Shown piece by piece: positions 41,159-48,081 of a stretch of 64,000 bases of DNA; position 1 is the first letter of the stretch, and the number at the start of each line of letters is the position of its first letter. The DNA is from Sinorhizobium fredii NGR234. Lineage in GTDB: Bacteria; Pseudomonadota; Alphaproteobacteria; Rhizobiales; Rhizobiaceae. Both the position numbers and the translations under genes were made by a program. The notes under the pieces are model-generated. The model had not been told where the DNA came from. It saw nothing but the letters and a program-made list of their open reading frames with translations, and made no database searches. The DNA lies in contig NC_012587.1 in NCBI RefSeq assembly GCF_000018545.1, forward strand, positions 3,008,001-3,072,000, given 5' to 3'.

Positions 41159-41189
41159 AGGCGCCCGCGGCACTGTCGCGGGCGTTTTG
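41159..41189 (+). terminator. terminator after TPR lipoprotein gene
   Basis: CGCCCGCG pairs with CGCGGGCG and is followed by TTTT, starting 28 bases after the stop codon. Confidence 0.8.
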
Positions 41190-41290
41190 TTTGCCGGCCC
41201 ACGACATTGTGCGAGCCCCGGCCGACCGGCGATTGCGGAACCAACACGAGCGCAATCTGTTTGGCTATGACGTAAACATGGAGATCAGCC

Positions 41291-41764
41291 ATGATCAAAC
41301 AGTTCCTTCTTGCAGCGGCCGCCCTTGCGGCCCTTTCGGGGGCGGCCTCCGCTCAAAACTACGTGGCGCTCGGCCGCCTGACCTGCGGTTCGGAAGGCGG
41401 CACGGGGCTTATCATCACCTCCACCAAGAACCTGATGTGCACCTTCAAGCCAGCGGATGGTTCGCCAGGCGCAGTCTATGCCGGCAGGATCACCAAGATC
41501 GGCATCGATATCGGGTCGACCGGCAAGACCGTGATGATCTGGGATGTGCTGGCGAAAACCGGCACCCCGTTCACCGAACATGCGCTGGCCGGCGAATATG
41601 CCGGTGTAGGTGCCGACGCCAGCTTTGCCGTCGGCGGCGGAGCGAAAGTCATCGCCGGCGGCACGAACAGGGCCTTCATGCTGCAGCCGATCAACGTCCA
41701 GGTCCAGGAAGGCCTGAACGTCGCGCTCGGCATCGATCATCTCGTGCTGGCGCCGGCCGGTTGA
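41291..41764 (+). CDS. DUF992 secreted protein
   Basis: This is a 157-residue DUF992 member with a Sec signal peptide (LLAAAALAALSGAASA, cleavage after ASA) and a beta-rich periplasmic domain with two cysteines (LTCGSEGG and LMCTFKP). Function is unknown. GGAGATC precedes the ATG. A GC-rich hairpin (GAGGCCCC/GGGGCCTC) follows. It stands alone between the TPR lipoprotein and a RIME1-like element. Confidence 0.85.
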   Translation: MIKQFLLAAAALAALSGAASAQNYVALGRLTCGSEGGTGLIITSTKNLMCTFKPADGSPGAVYAGRITKIGIDIGSTGKTVMIWDVLAKTGTPFTEHALAGEYAGVGADASFAVGGGAKVIAGGTNRAFMLQPINVQVQEGLNVALGIDHLVLAPAG

Positions 41765-41903
41765 CCGTCGTAGGCGAATGAATTGTGGAGGCCCCGCCGG
41801 GGCCTCGCTCGGCTCACTTCACCCGCAGTCCTCCTGTTCTTCGACATCCAGATTGCAGCGACTTGCGCGCCGGGGCAAGGCGCGCCACTCTTGCTGTTGG
41901 TCA

Positions 41904-42010
41904 CTACAGCGCCGCGCGCCTTTTCAGGCGCGCAAAGGTCGCTGTAGCACTTTAAATCGCTGCATGTCTTTGTCCTCAGATCGAGGTCGACCTAAGGAGA
42001 CATGCAGTAG
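41904..42010. repeat. RIME1-like two-palindrome intergenic element
   Basis: Two palindromes occur in tandem: CTACAGCGCC...GGTCGCTGTAG (41904-41947) and CTGCATGTC...GACATGCAG (about 41960-42007), 107 bp in all. This agrees with the published ~108-bp rhizobial RIME1 layout of two large palindromes. It ends 34 bases before the cyclase start, so it lies in the cyclase 5' region. Confidence 0.75.
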
Positions 42011-42043
42011 TTGAACCGGCGCGACAGCACGACGGGATATAGG

Positions 42044-43264
42044 ATGAAGGACCAGGCAATCCGCGACATCGTTCTCTGGATGTCGGACGAGGGAATTCGC
42101 GGCCTTAAGGAGCAGGACCTTCTCGCGGGCTTCTGCGACCAGTGCCACGCCGCCGGTGTCCACATCGACCGCGCCCTTGGGCTCATCGACACCCTCCACC
42201 CGGAGTTCGAGGGCCGCGCCTTTCAGTGGAACACCGAAAGCGATGACGTACCGGACGTCGTGCATTACGGGTCGACGAGCGGCGGCGAGGCACAGGAAAA
42301 CTGGCAGCGCTCCGTGTTCTTCCACATGCTCCAGGACAACGAAACCGAGCGCCGCATCCGTCTTGCCGAGGAGCCGCATATTCCCTTCACCATGTTCGAC
42401 AAGCTGAAATCCGAAGGGCAGACCGACTGCTTCGGCCTGATCCATCATTTCACCGACCGTGGCCGCGTCGGACAGATGGATTGCTTCTACTCCTACTGGA
42501 CGACGAAGAGACGCGGAGGCTTCGACGACGACGACCTCCATGCGCTGCGAACGCTCGTGCCGACGCTTGCGCTCGCCGTGAAGGCGGCCTCCTGCGTCCG
42601 CATCATCGGCACGCTCGCAGATGTCTATCTCGGCCAGGACGCCGGTCGGCGGGTGGTCGAAGGCAGCATCGAACGGGGCGCGGCCGAACGCATAGAGGCG
42701 GTCATGTGGTTCTCAGACCTGCGCAACTACACGCGCATCGCCGAGAGCGTCGCGCCGGAGGAGGTCATTCCCTTCCTCAACGACTATTCCGGCACGGTCA
42801 TTGCCGCGATCGAGGACCATGGCGGCAGCGTGCTGAAGCTGATCGGCGACGGGGTCCTCGCCATCTTCAACGGCCGCAAGCCGGCCGACGCCTGCAACGC
42901 GGCGATCGCCGCCGAGCGGCAGCTGCGCATCATGCTCGCCGACCTGAACGAGCGACGGCTCGAGGAAGGAAAACCGACCACGGACGTCTATCTCGGGCTG
43001 CACATCGGCGAGGTCTTCTATGGAAACATCGGCAGCCAGAACCGGCTCGATTTCACCGTGGTCGGCCCCGCCGTCAACGAAGTGAGCCGCATCGTCTCGA
43101 TGTGCCGCTCTGTCGAACGCCACGTCATCATGTCTTCGGAATTCGTCGAGGCCTCCCCGGCCGCGCATCGCGCCAATGCCGTTTCGCTCGGTCGCTTCGC
43201 GCTTCGCGGCGTCGCGAGGGCGAAGGAGCTCTTTACCTGGGATCCGGAGATTACGGGCGGTTGA
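42044..43264 (+). CDS. class III adenylate/guanylate cyclase
   Basis: This is a 406-residue protein. Residues 1-205 are an unrecognised N-terminal part without membrane segments, ending in a stretch of acidic residues (GGFDDDDLHAL). The C-terminal class III cyclase domain has metal aspartates D225 (WFSDLRNYT) and D269 (LIGDGVL) and lysine K265. The later block reads FTVVGPAVNEVSRI, with Pro at the position where adenylate cyclases usually have Asp, so purine specificity is uncertain. The start at 42044 is preceded by GGGATATAGG. It is one of two class III cyclases in this window. Confidence 0.85.
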   Translation: MKDQAIRDIVLWMSDEGIRGLKEQDLLAGFCDQCHAAGVHIDRALGLIDTLHPEFEGRAFQWNTESDDVPDVVHYGSTSGGEAQENWQRSVFFHMLQDNETERRIRLAEEPHIPFTMFDKLKSEGQTDCFGLIHHFTDRGRVGQMDCFYSYWTTKRRGGFDDDDLHALRTLVPTLALAVKAASCVRIIGTLADVYLGQDAGRRVVEGSIERGAAERIEAVMWFSDLRNYTRIAESVAPEEVIPFLNDYSGTVIAAIEDHGGSVLKLIGDGVLAIFNGRKPADACNAAIAAERQLRIMLADLNERRLEEGKPTTDVYLGLHIGEVFYGNIGSQNRLDFTVVGPAVNEVSRIVSMCRSVERHVIMSSEFVEASPAAHRANAVSLGRFALRGVARAKELFTWDPEITGG

Positions 43265-43302
43265 GGCTATTGAAGCTTTGGGCACGTCTCCGAGCGCTGC
43301 AG

Positions 43303-43412
43303 CCCTCTCCTCGGCTGCGGACCGCACGCGGGGAGAGGGGACTTCAGCGGGTGCCGCGAGTCCCCTTCGCCCCACCTGCGGGGAGAAGGTGGCCGGCAGG
43401 CCGGATGAGGGG
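43303..43412. repeat. modular CCCCTCTCC rhizobial intergenic repeat, copy 2
   Basis: CCCTCTCC opens the element and it closes with GGGGAGAAGGTGGCCGGCAG...GGATGAGGGG. It sits between the convergent ends of the cyclase and pntB, in the same layout as 34055-34182 and 57460-57580. Confidence 0.75.
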
Positions 43413-43433
43413 CCGACGCGAAGCGCCATCCGC

Positions 43434-44834
43434 TCAGTGGTTGATCGCCTTGACGATCTCCTCGGTGACCTTCTTGGCGTCGCCCAAGAGCATCATCGTG
43501 CCGTCCTTGTAGAACAGCGTGTTGTCGATGCCGGCATAGCCGGAGCCGAGCGAGCGCTTGACGAACAGGCAGGTCTTGGCCTTGTCGACATCGAGGATCG
43601 GCATGCCGTAGATCGGCGAGCTCTTGTCGTCGCGCGCCGCCGGGTTGGTGACGTCGTTGGCGCCGATCACGTAGGCGACGTCGGCCTGGGCGAATTCCGA
43701 GTTGATGTCCTCGAGCTCGAACACCTCGTCATAGGGGACGTTCGCCTCGGCCAAGAGCACGTTCATGTGGCCGGGCATGCGGCCAGCGACCGGGTGGATG
43801 GCGTATTTGACGTCGACGCCGGCCGCCTTCAGCTGGTCGCCCATTTCACGCAGCGCATGCTGGGCCTGCGCCACCGCCATGCCGTAGCCGGGCACGATGA
43901 TCACCTTCGAGGCGTTCGCCATCAGGAAGGCGGCATCGTCGGCAGAGCCCTGCTTGACGGTGCGCTGCACGCCGTCGTCGCCGCCGGCTGCCGCCGTCTC
44001 GCCGCCGAAGCCGCCGAGGATCACCGAGATGAACGAGCGGTTCATGCCCTTGCACATGATGTAGGAGAGGATCGCACCGGACGAGCCGACCAGCGCCCCG
44101 GTGATGATCAGCGCCAGGTTGCCGAGCGTGAAGCCGATGCCGGCCGCCGCCCAGCCGGAATAGGAGTTGAGCATCGACACCACCACCGGCATGTCGGCGC
44201 CGCCGATCGGCACGATGATCAGCACGCCGAGCGCCAGCGACAGAAGGACGATCGCCCAGAAGTCGAAGTGGCTTTCGGTCAGCGCCAGGCCGACGATGAA
44301 GAAGACGATCAGCGCCGCCAGCCCCAGATTGATCAGATGCCGGTAGGGCAACAGGATCGGCTTGCCGGACATGCGGCCGTCGAGCTTCAGGAAGGCGATG
44401 ATCGAGCCGGTGAAGGTGATCGCGCCGATCGCCACGCCGAGCGCCATTTCGACGAGCGCCTGGGCGTGGATCTCGCCGACCGCGCCGATGCCGTAGGAGG
44501 ACGGCGCATAGAGGGCGCCGGCGGCGACCAGCACGGCGGCCAGCCCGACCAGCGAATGGAAGCCGGCGACGAGCTGCGGCATCGCCGTCATGGCGATGCG
44601 CTTGGCGATATAGGCGCCGGCGCCGCCGCCGAGCGCCAGGCCGGCGACGATCATCAGCAGGCCGCCGATCGACGGTCCGGCGAGCATGAGCGTCGTGACG
44701 ATGGCGATGCCCATGCCGATCATGCCGTAGGCATTGCCCTTGCGGCTGGTGGTCGGATGCGACAGGCCGCGGAGCGCCATGATGAACAGGACGCCGGAGA
44801 CGAGATAGAGGAAGGCTGCGAAGTTAGCGTTCAT
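43434..44834 (-). CDS. pntB: NAD(P) transhydrogenase beta subunit
   Basis: PntB is the 466-residue inner-membrane subunit of the proton-translocating transhydrogenase, which uses the proton motive force to drive NADH plus NADP+ to NAD+ plus NADPH. Residues about 1-260 form the membrane domain, with nine predicted hydrophobic segments. The rest is the NADP(H)-binding domain III, with GYGMAVAQAQ and AGRMPGHMNVLLAEANV. It is the last gene of pntAA-pntAB-pntB. A nine-base gap separates it from pntAB. Confidence 0.96.
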   Translation of the reverse strand: MNANFAAFLYLVSGVLFIMALRGLSHPTTSRKGNAYGMIGMGIAIVTTLMLAGPSIGGLLMIVAGLALGGGAGAYIAKRIAMTAMPQLVAGFHSLVGLAAVLVAAGALYAPSSYGIGAVGEIHAQALVEMALGVAIGAITFTGSIIAFLKLDGRMSGKPILLPYRHLINLGLAALIVFFIVGLALTESHFDFWAIVLLSLALGVLIIVPIGGADMPVVVSMLNSYSGWAAAGIGFTLGNLALIITGALVGSSGAILSYIMCKGMNRSFISVILGGFGGETAAAGGDDGVQRTVKQGSADDAAFLMANASKVIIVPGYGMAVAQAQHALREMGDQLKAAGVDVKYAIHPVAGRMPGHMNVLLAEANVPYDEVFELEDINSEFAQADVAYVIGANDVTNPAARDDKSSPIYGMPILDVDKAKTCLFVKRSLGSGYAGIDNTLFYKDGTMMLLGDAKKVTEEIVKAINH

Positions 44835-44843
44835 CGGCCCGCC

Positions 44844-45254
44844 TCACTTGTCTTTTTTCTTGTACATGGCGAGCATGCGCTGGGTGACCAGGAAGCCGCC
44901 GAAGATGTTGACCGAGGCGAGCACCAGGGCGACGAAGCCGAAGCCGGTGGCAAGCCCGGAAGCGGAGATCCCGACCGCCAGGAGCGCGCCGACGACGATC
45001 ACCGAGGAGATCGCGTTGGTCACCGCCATCAGCGGCGTGTGCAGGGCCGGCGTCACCGACCAGACGACGTAGTAGCCGACGAAGATCGCCAGCACGAAGA
45101 TCGCCAGGCGGAAGACGAACGGGTCGATCGCCCCGCCAGTGGCGCCATGCGCCACGGCGCCGGCCGCATCCGGCACATATTCGGCCGCCGTCCTGACCGC
45201 CTCGACCGCCCGTTCGAGGTCGGTCAGCGCCTTGTCCAGAAGTTCGTTCGCCAT
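44844..45254 (-). CDS. pntAB: NAD(P) transhydrogenase alpha subunit, membrane part
   Basis: This 136-residue subunit forms the N-terminal part of the membrane domain, with about four hydrophobic helices ([20 protein letters not shown] and later segments). In alphaproteobacteria PntA is split in two, and this half carries only membrane helices. The ATG at 45254 directly abuts the pntAA stop, so translation is coupled. Confidence 0.94.
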   Translation of the reverse strand: MANELLDKALTDLERAVEAVRTAAEYVPDAAGAVAHGATGGAIDPFVFRLAIFVLAIFVGYYVVWSVTPALHTPLMAVTNAISSVIVVGALLAVGISASGLATGFGFVALVLASVNIFGGFLVTQRMLAMYKKKDK

Positions 45255-46403
45255 TTACTTGTCCCCCCCGTTCGCGCCGCCGAAGGCCGGATGCACCACG
45301 GCGCCGCCGTGGGTCAGCGCCGTCGCCTTGGCGAGCTCATCCTCCATGTTGACCGCCAGGGCCTTCGTCTCCTTCGAGACCATCGTCTCCAGGAAGGTGA
45401 CGAGGTTCTTGGCGTAGAGCAGCGAGGCGGAGGCGGCGATGCGGCCCGGCACGTTGAGGTGGCCGACGACCTTGACGCCGCCAAGGTCGACGACCTTGCC
45501 GGCTTCGGCGCCTTCGACATTGCCGCCGCGTTCGACGGCGAGGTCGACGACGACCGAGCCCGGCTTCATCGCGTCGAGCATGGCGCGGGTGACGAGCCGC
45601 GGCGCCGGCCGGCCGGGGATCAGCGCCGTGGTGATGACGATGTCCTGCTTGGCGATATGCTCGGCGACCAGCGCCGCCTGCTTGACCTGGTAATCCCTCG
45701 ACATTTCCTTGGCATAGCCGCCGGCCGTCTCGGCCGCCTTGAACTCCTCGTCCTCGACGGCGATGAACTTGGCGCCGAGCGAGGCGACCTGCTCCTTGGC
45801 GGCGGGGCGCACGTCGGTGGCCGACACCATGGCGCCGAGGCGCCGCGCCGTGGCAATCGCCTGCAACCCGGCGACGCCGGCCCCCATGACGAAGATCTTC
45901 GCCGCCGGCACCGTGCCGGCCGCCGTCATCATCATCGGCAGGGCCCGGTCGTATTCGTGGGCCGCGTCGATCACTGCCTGGTAGCCGGCAAGGTTCGCCT
46001 GGCTGGACAGCACGTCCATCGACTGGGCCCGGGTGATGCGCGGCATCAGTTCCATGGCGAAGGCGGTCAGCCCGGCCGCCGCCATCGCGGCGATCGCCGC
46101 GTCGTTGCCGTAGGGGTCCATGATGGCGATGACGATCGCCCCGGACCGGTAGCCGCCGATCTCCTGCTCCGTCGGCCGCCGCACTTTCAGGATCACGTCG
46201 GCGCCCTGGGCATCGGCGGCACTGCCGATCCGCGCCCCGGCTTTCTCGAACTCGGCATCCGGCACCCGCGACCCGAGGCCGGCACCGGCCTCGACGACCA
46301 CGTCGAAGCCGAGCGACTTCAGCTTCTTGACGCTTTCGACGGAGCCGGCGACGCGTTGTTCGCTCGGATCGGATTCCCTGGTGATAAAGACAATCTGGCT
46401 CAA
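45255..46403 (-). CDS. pntAA: NAD(P) transhydrogenase alpha subunit, NAD-binding part
   Basis: This is the 382-residue soluble domain I of the transhydrogenase, which binds NAD(H) at the cytosolic face. It is related to alanine dehydrogenase, with the nucleotide-binding KIFVMGAGVAGLQA and TTALIPGRPAP motifs. It starts with TTG (46403), backed by GGGGGAG upstream, a start easily missed. It is first in the operon, downstream of the small aa3 subunit IV gene, 262 bases away. Confidence 0.94.
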   Translation of the reverse strand: MSQIVFITRESDPSEQRVAGSVESVKKLKSLGFDVVVEAGAGLGSRVPDAEFEKAGARIGSAADAQGADVILKVRRPTEQEIGGYRSGAIVIAIMDPYGNDAAIAAMAAAGLTAFAMELMPRITRAQSMDVLSSQANLAGYQAVIDAAHEYDRALPMMMTAAGTVPAAKIFVMGAGVAGLQAIATARRLGAMVSATDVRPAAKEQVASLGAKFIAVEDEEFKAAETAGGYAKEMSRDYQVKQAALVAEHIAKQDIVITTALIPGRPAPRLVTRAMLDAMKPGSVVVDLAVERGGNVEGAEAGKVVDLGGVKVVGHLNVPGRIAASASLLYAKNLVTFLETMVSKETKALAVNMEDELAKATALTHGGAVVHPAFGGANGGDK

Positions 46404-46477
46404 TACTCCCCCTCTCCGCCCCGCAACCAGGCCCTCGCTGAATGCGGGTACATGTTCGATTGCCGAGTCGGCAGCAC

Positions 46478-46530
46478 ATCAAAGTGCTACAGCAAGACCC
46501 GTGCGGATAAAGGCGCGGCGCTGCAGCGAC
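46478..46530 (-). repeat. degenerate RIME1 palindrome
   Basis: Read on the minus strand, CTGCAGCGCCGCGCC...GCTGTAGCACTTTG matches the first palindrome and spacer of the 41904-42010 element. It lies in the gap between the cox subunit gene and pntAA. Confidence 0.55.
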
Positions 46531-46665
46531 AGGCACTCTTCCTTCGAAGGCGGCGCATGCCCGCCGTCGAAAAGATGTTCCTCACACGGTGAGGGAGACC
46601 GGATCGCATCCGGCGACAAAGGCAGGGAGCGTCCCCCTCTTCGACAGGATTGTCAGAGAGGCCGC

Positions 46666-46890
46666 TCAGCGCAGGAAAAAGTAACCGGCAACGTTGAGGA
46701 GGATGAACAGCACGACGGAACTGATGAAGCCCATGGTCGTGAAGAAGCCGGCGGCCATGGCAATCAGCAGGGCGACGCAGAACAGCGTGCCGTATTTCGT
46801 TGCGTTGAGAAAGAACTTGTAGGTCTTCTCATGCTCGGAATAGTCCATCGGGGCGCCCGTCTCGGCCGGTCCCGTATGATGCTCTGCCAT
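46666..46890 (-). CDS. aa3-type cytochrome c oxidase subunit IV
   Basis: This 74-residue protein has one or two transmembrane helices (TLFCVALLIAMAAGF and SSVVLFILLNVAGYFF) after a hydrophilic N-terminus containing DYSEHEKTYKFF, the signature of the small bacterial aa3 oxidase subunit IV (COX4_pro_2). It is an accessory inner-membrane subunit of cytochrome oxidase. GAGAACTGGAGA precedes the ATG. It lies upstream of the pnt operon on the same strand, but 262 bases away. No other oxidase genes are nearby. Confidence 0.85.
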   Translation of the reverse strand: MAEHHTGPAETGAPMDYSEHEKTYKFFLNATKYGTLFCVALLIAMAAGFFTTMGFISSVVLFILLNVAGYFFLR

Positions 46891-47138
46891 CTCCAGTTCT
46901 CCAGAATGCTATGGCACCGCCTAGGCGGTTCGCTTTGATCCATGATCGGAACCGCTCCGCGACGACACGAGACAGCGGTCCTTTAGCTTTCGCATACACA
47001 AAGCAACGGCCCTTCGCAACGAAAACCCGCCCCGCGGCCTGCGGCATAGTCGAACGCCGACGCCGACGAATTGTCTCGGTGTACGCAACGGACGCTCGAT
47101 GATTTCGGCTGCAGCAATTCAAAGCGCTGTAGGCCGAG
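46891..47138. other. intergenic, with a RIME remnant
   Basis: No gene recognised. GCTGCAGCAATTCAAAGCGC at about 47110-47129 is a remnant of the RIME1 palindrome/spacer seen at 41904-42010. The rest of this gap is unremarkable. Confidence 0.45.
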
Positions 47139-47915
47139 TTATTCGCCTGTGGACCTCCGCAAAAAGGATCGGCCCTGGCCCCTCTGCGCGAATCGGGCGG
47201 TCGGCAGGATCGTCAGCGGCGCAAACGGCACTTCTTCGCGGCCGCCAAACATCAGGCGCCGCTCGAACGGCTCGGAATCGAAGATCGGGTAACGATCGAG
47301 AATGGATGGCCGCTGACCGCGCACCGGCGCGACGAGGAGCGAACCGTCGGCATTGTAGACGCCAAGGTTCTCGCGTCGCTCCACCACGGTTCTCGATCCG
47401 AAGATGCGCTTGTAGAAGGCAGTGTGGCGCGGACGGCAGGCGGTCAGGCAGCGGTCGGCGGCAAAATACTCGCAGGCCATCGCCACCGGGCGCAGCGTCA
47501 GATAGGGCAAGGCCTTGAGATCGTCGCCGAGCACCTCCGGGTCGACGGCCAGCCGGCCCGGGTCGATCAGCACCATCCCCGCATCCAGGAAGACGTCGAT
47601 CTCTTCGCCGAAGATCAGCCCGGACGTGCTGACGCGATGGTCCGGCGTCACGTGATGGACGCGCACAGTGCTGACCAGCCTCTCGTCGAGATAGATGCCG
47701 AAGACATAGGCGTGGCTGTCGTCGTCCAATCGGTCGATCAGCGTCGAGCCGGTCAACTCCATCAGGTTCACGGCCTTGTAGGCCTTGAACCTCAGCCGTG
47801 CGATATCCTCCATGTCCTCGCCACCCTCGACCCGCCGGAATTCGACACGATCGAGAAGCAGCATGAGCTTTTCGGAAAAGCTGCCAGAATCGGCCTGGCC
47901 TCCGTTGGCATGCAT
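47139..47915 (-). CDS. FeeM/LuxI-like N-acyltransferase
   Basis: This 258-residue protein has the GNAT-like fold of N-acyl amino acid synthases (FeeM) and acyl-homoserine lactone synthases. It has an opening RLRFKAYKAVNL helix, then VFGIYLDERLVSTVRVHHV and a middle FLDAGMVLIDPGRLAVDPE. Such enzymes transfer a fatty acyl group from acyl carrier protein to an amino acid or related amine; which amine is unknown here, so signal versus lipid roles cannot be separated. It has no membrane segment. Two CtrA-type boxes lie about 80-110 bases upstream. The GGDEF-EAL gene lies 166 bases upstream on the same strand. Confidence 0.75.
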   Translation of the reverse strand: MHANGGQADSGSFSEKLMLLLDRVEFRRVEGGEDMEDIARLRFKAYKAVNLMELTGSTLIDRLDDDSHAYVFGIYLDERLVSTVRVHHVTPDHRVSTSGLIFGEEIDVFLDAGMVLIDPGRLAVDPEVLGDDLKALPYLTLRPVAMACEYFAADRCLTACRPRHTAFYKRIFGSRTVVERRENLGVYNADGSLLVAPVRGQRPSILDRYPIFDSEPFERRLMFGGREEVPFAPLTILPTARFAQRGQGRSFLRRSTGE

Positions 47916-47994
47916 CGCCCCACCCCATGGTTAACAGGGCGCTAACCTATTGAGGGATTGGCCGCCGGCAACAACAAAATGGCACAAACAGGAA

Positions 47995-48027
47995 TTAACC
48001 CTTTGTTAACCTTAACGAAAGGTTAAT
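47995..48027 (-). promoter_or_regulatory. two overlapping CtrA-type boxes (TTAA-N7-TTAA)
   Basis: TTAA-N7-TTAAC occurs at 47995-48010, exactly the full CtrA consensus. TTAA-N7-TTAA occurs again at 48012-48026. They lie about 80-110 bases upstream of the FeeM-like gene (start 47915). CtrA is the essential cell-cycle regulator of alphaproteobacteria, including Sinorhizobium. Binding is not shown, and TTAA motifs are not rare, but two correctly spaced in tandem are notable. Confidence 0.6.
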
Positions 48028-48081
48028 TGCTGCGACCAGCGGGCGAAACGCGGCATCGGCGCTTCGGGCGGCGGCAACCTC

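Noticed and set aside
43176..46592. 1138-residue plus-strand frame opposite the pnt genes
   Set aside because: Runs through three minus-strand genes and a repeat, with Asp/His/Arg-rich low-complexity composition typical of a shadow.
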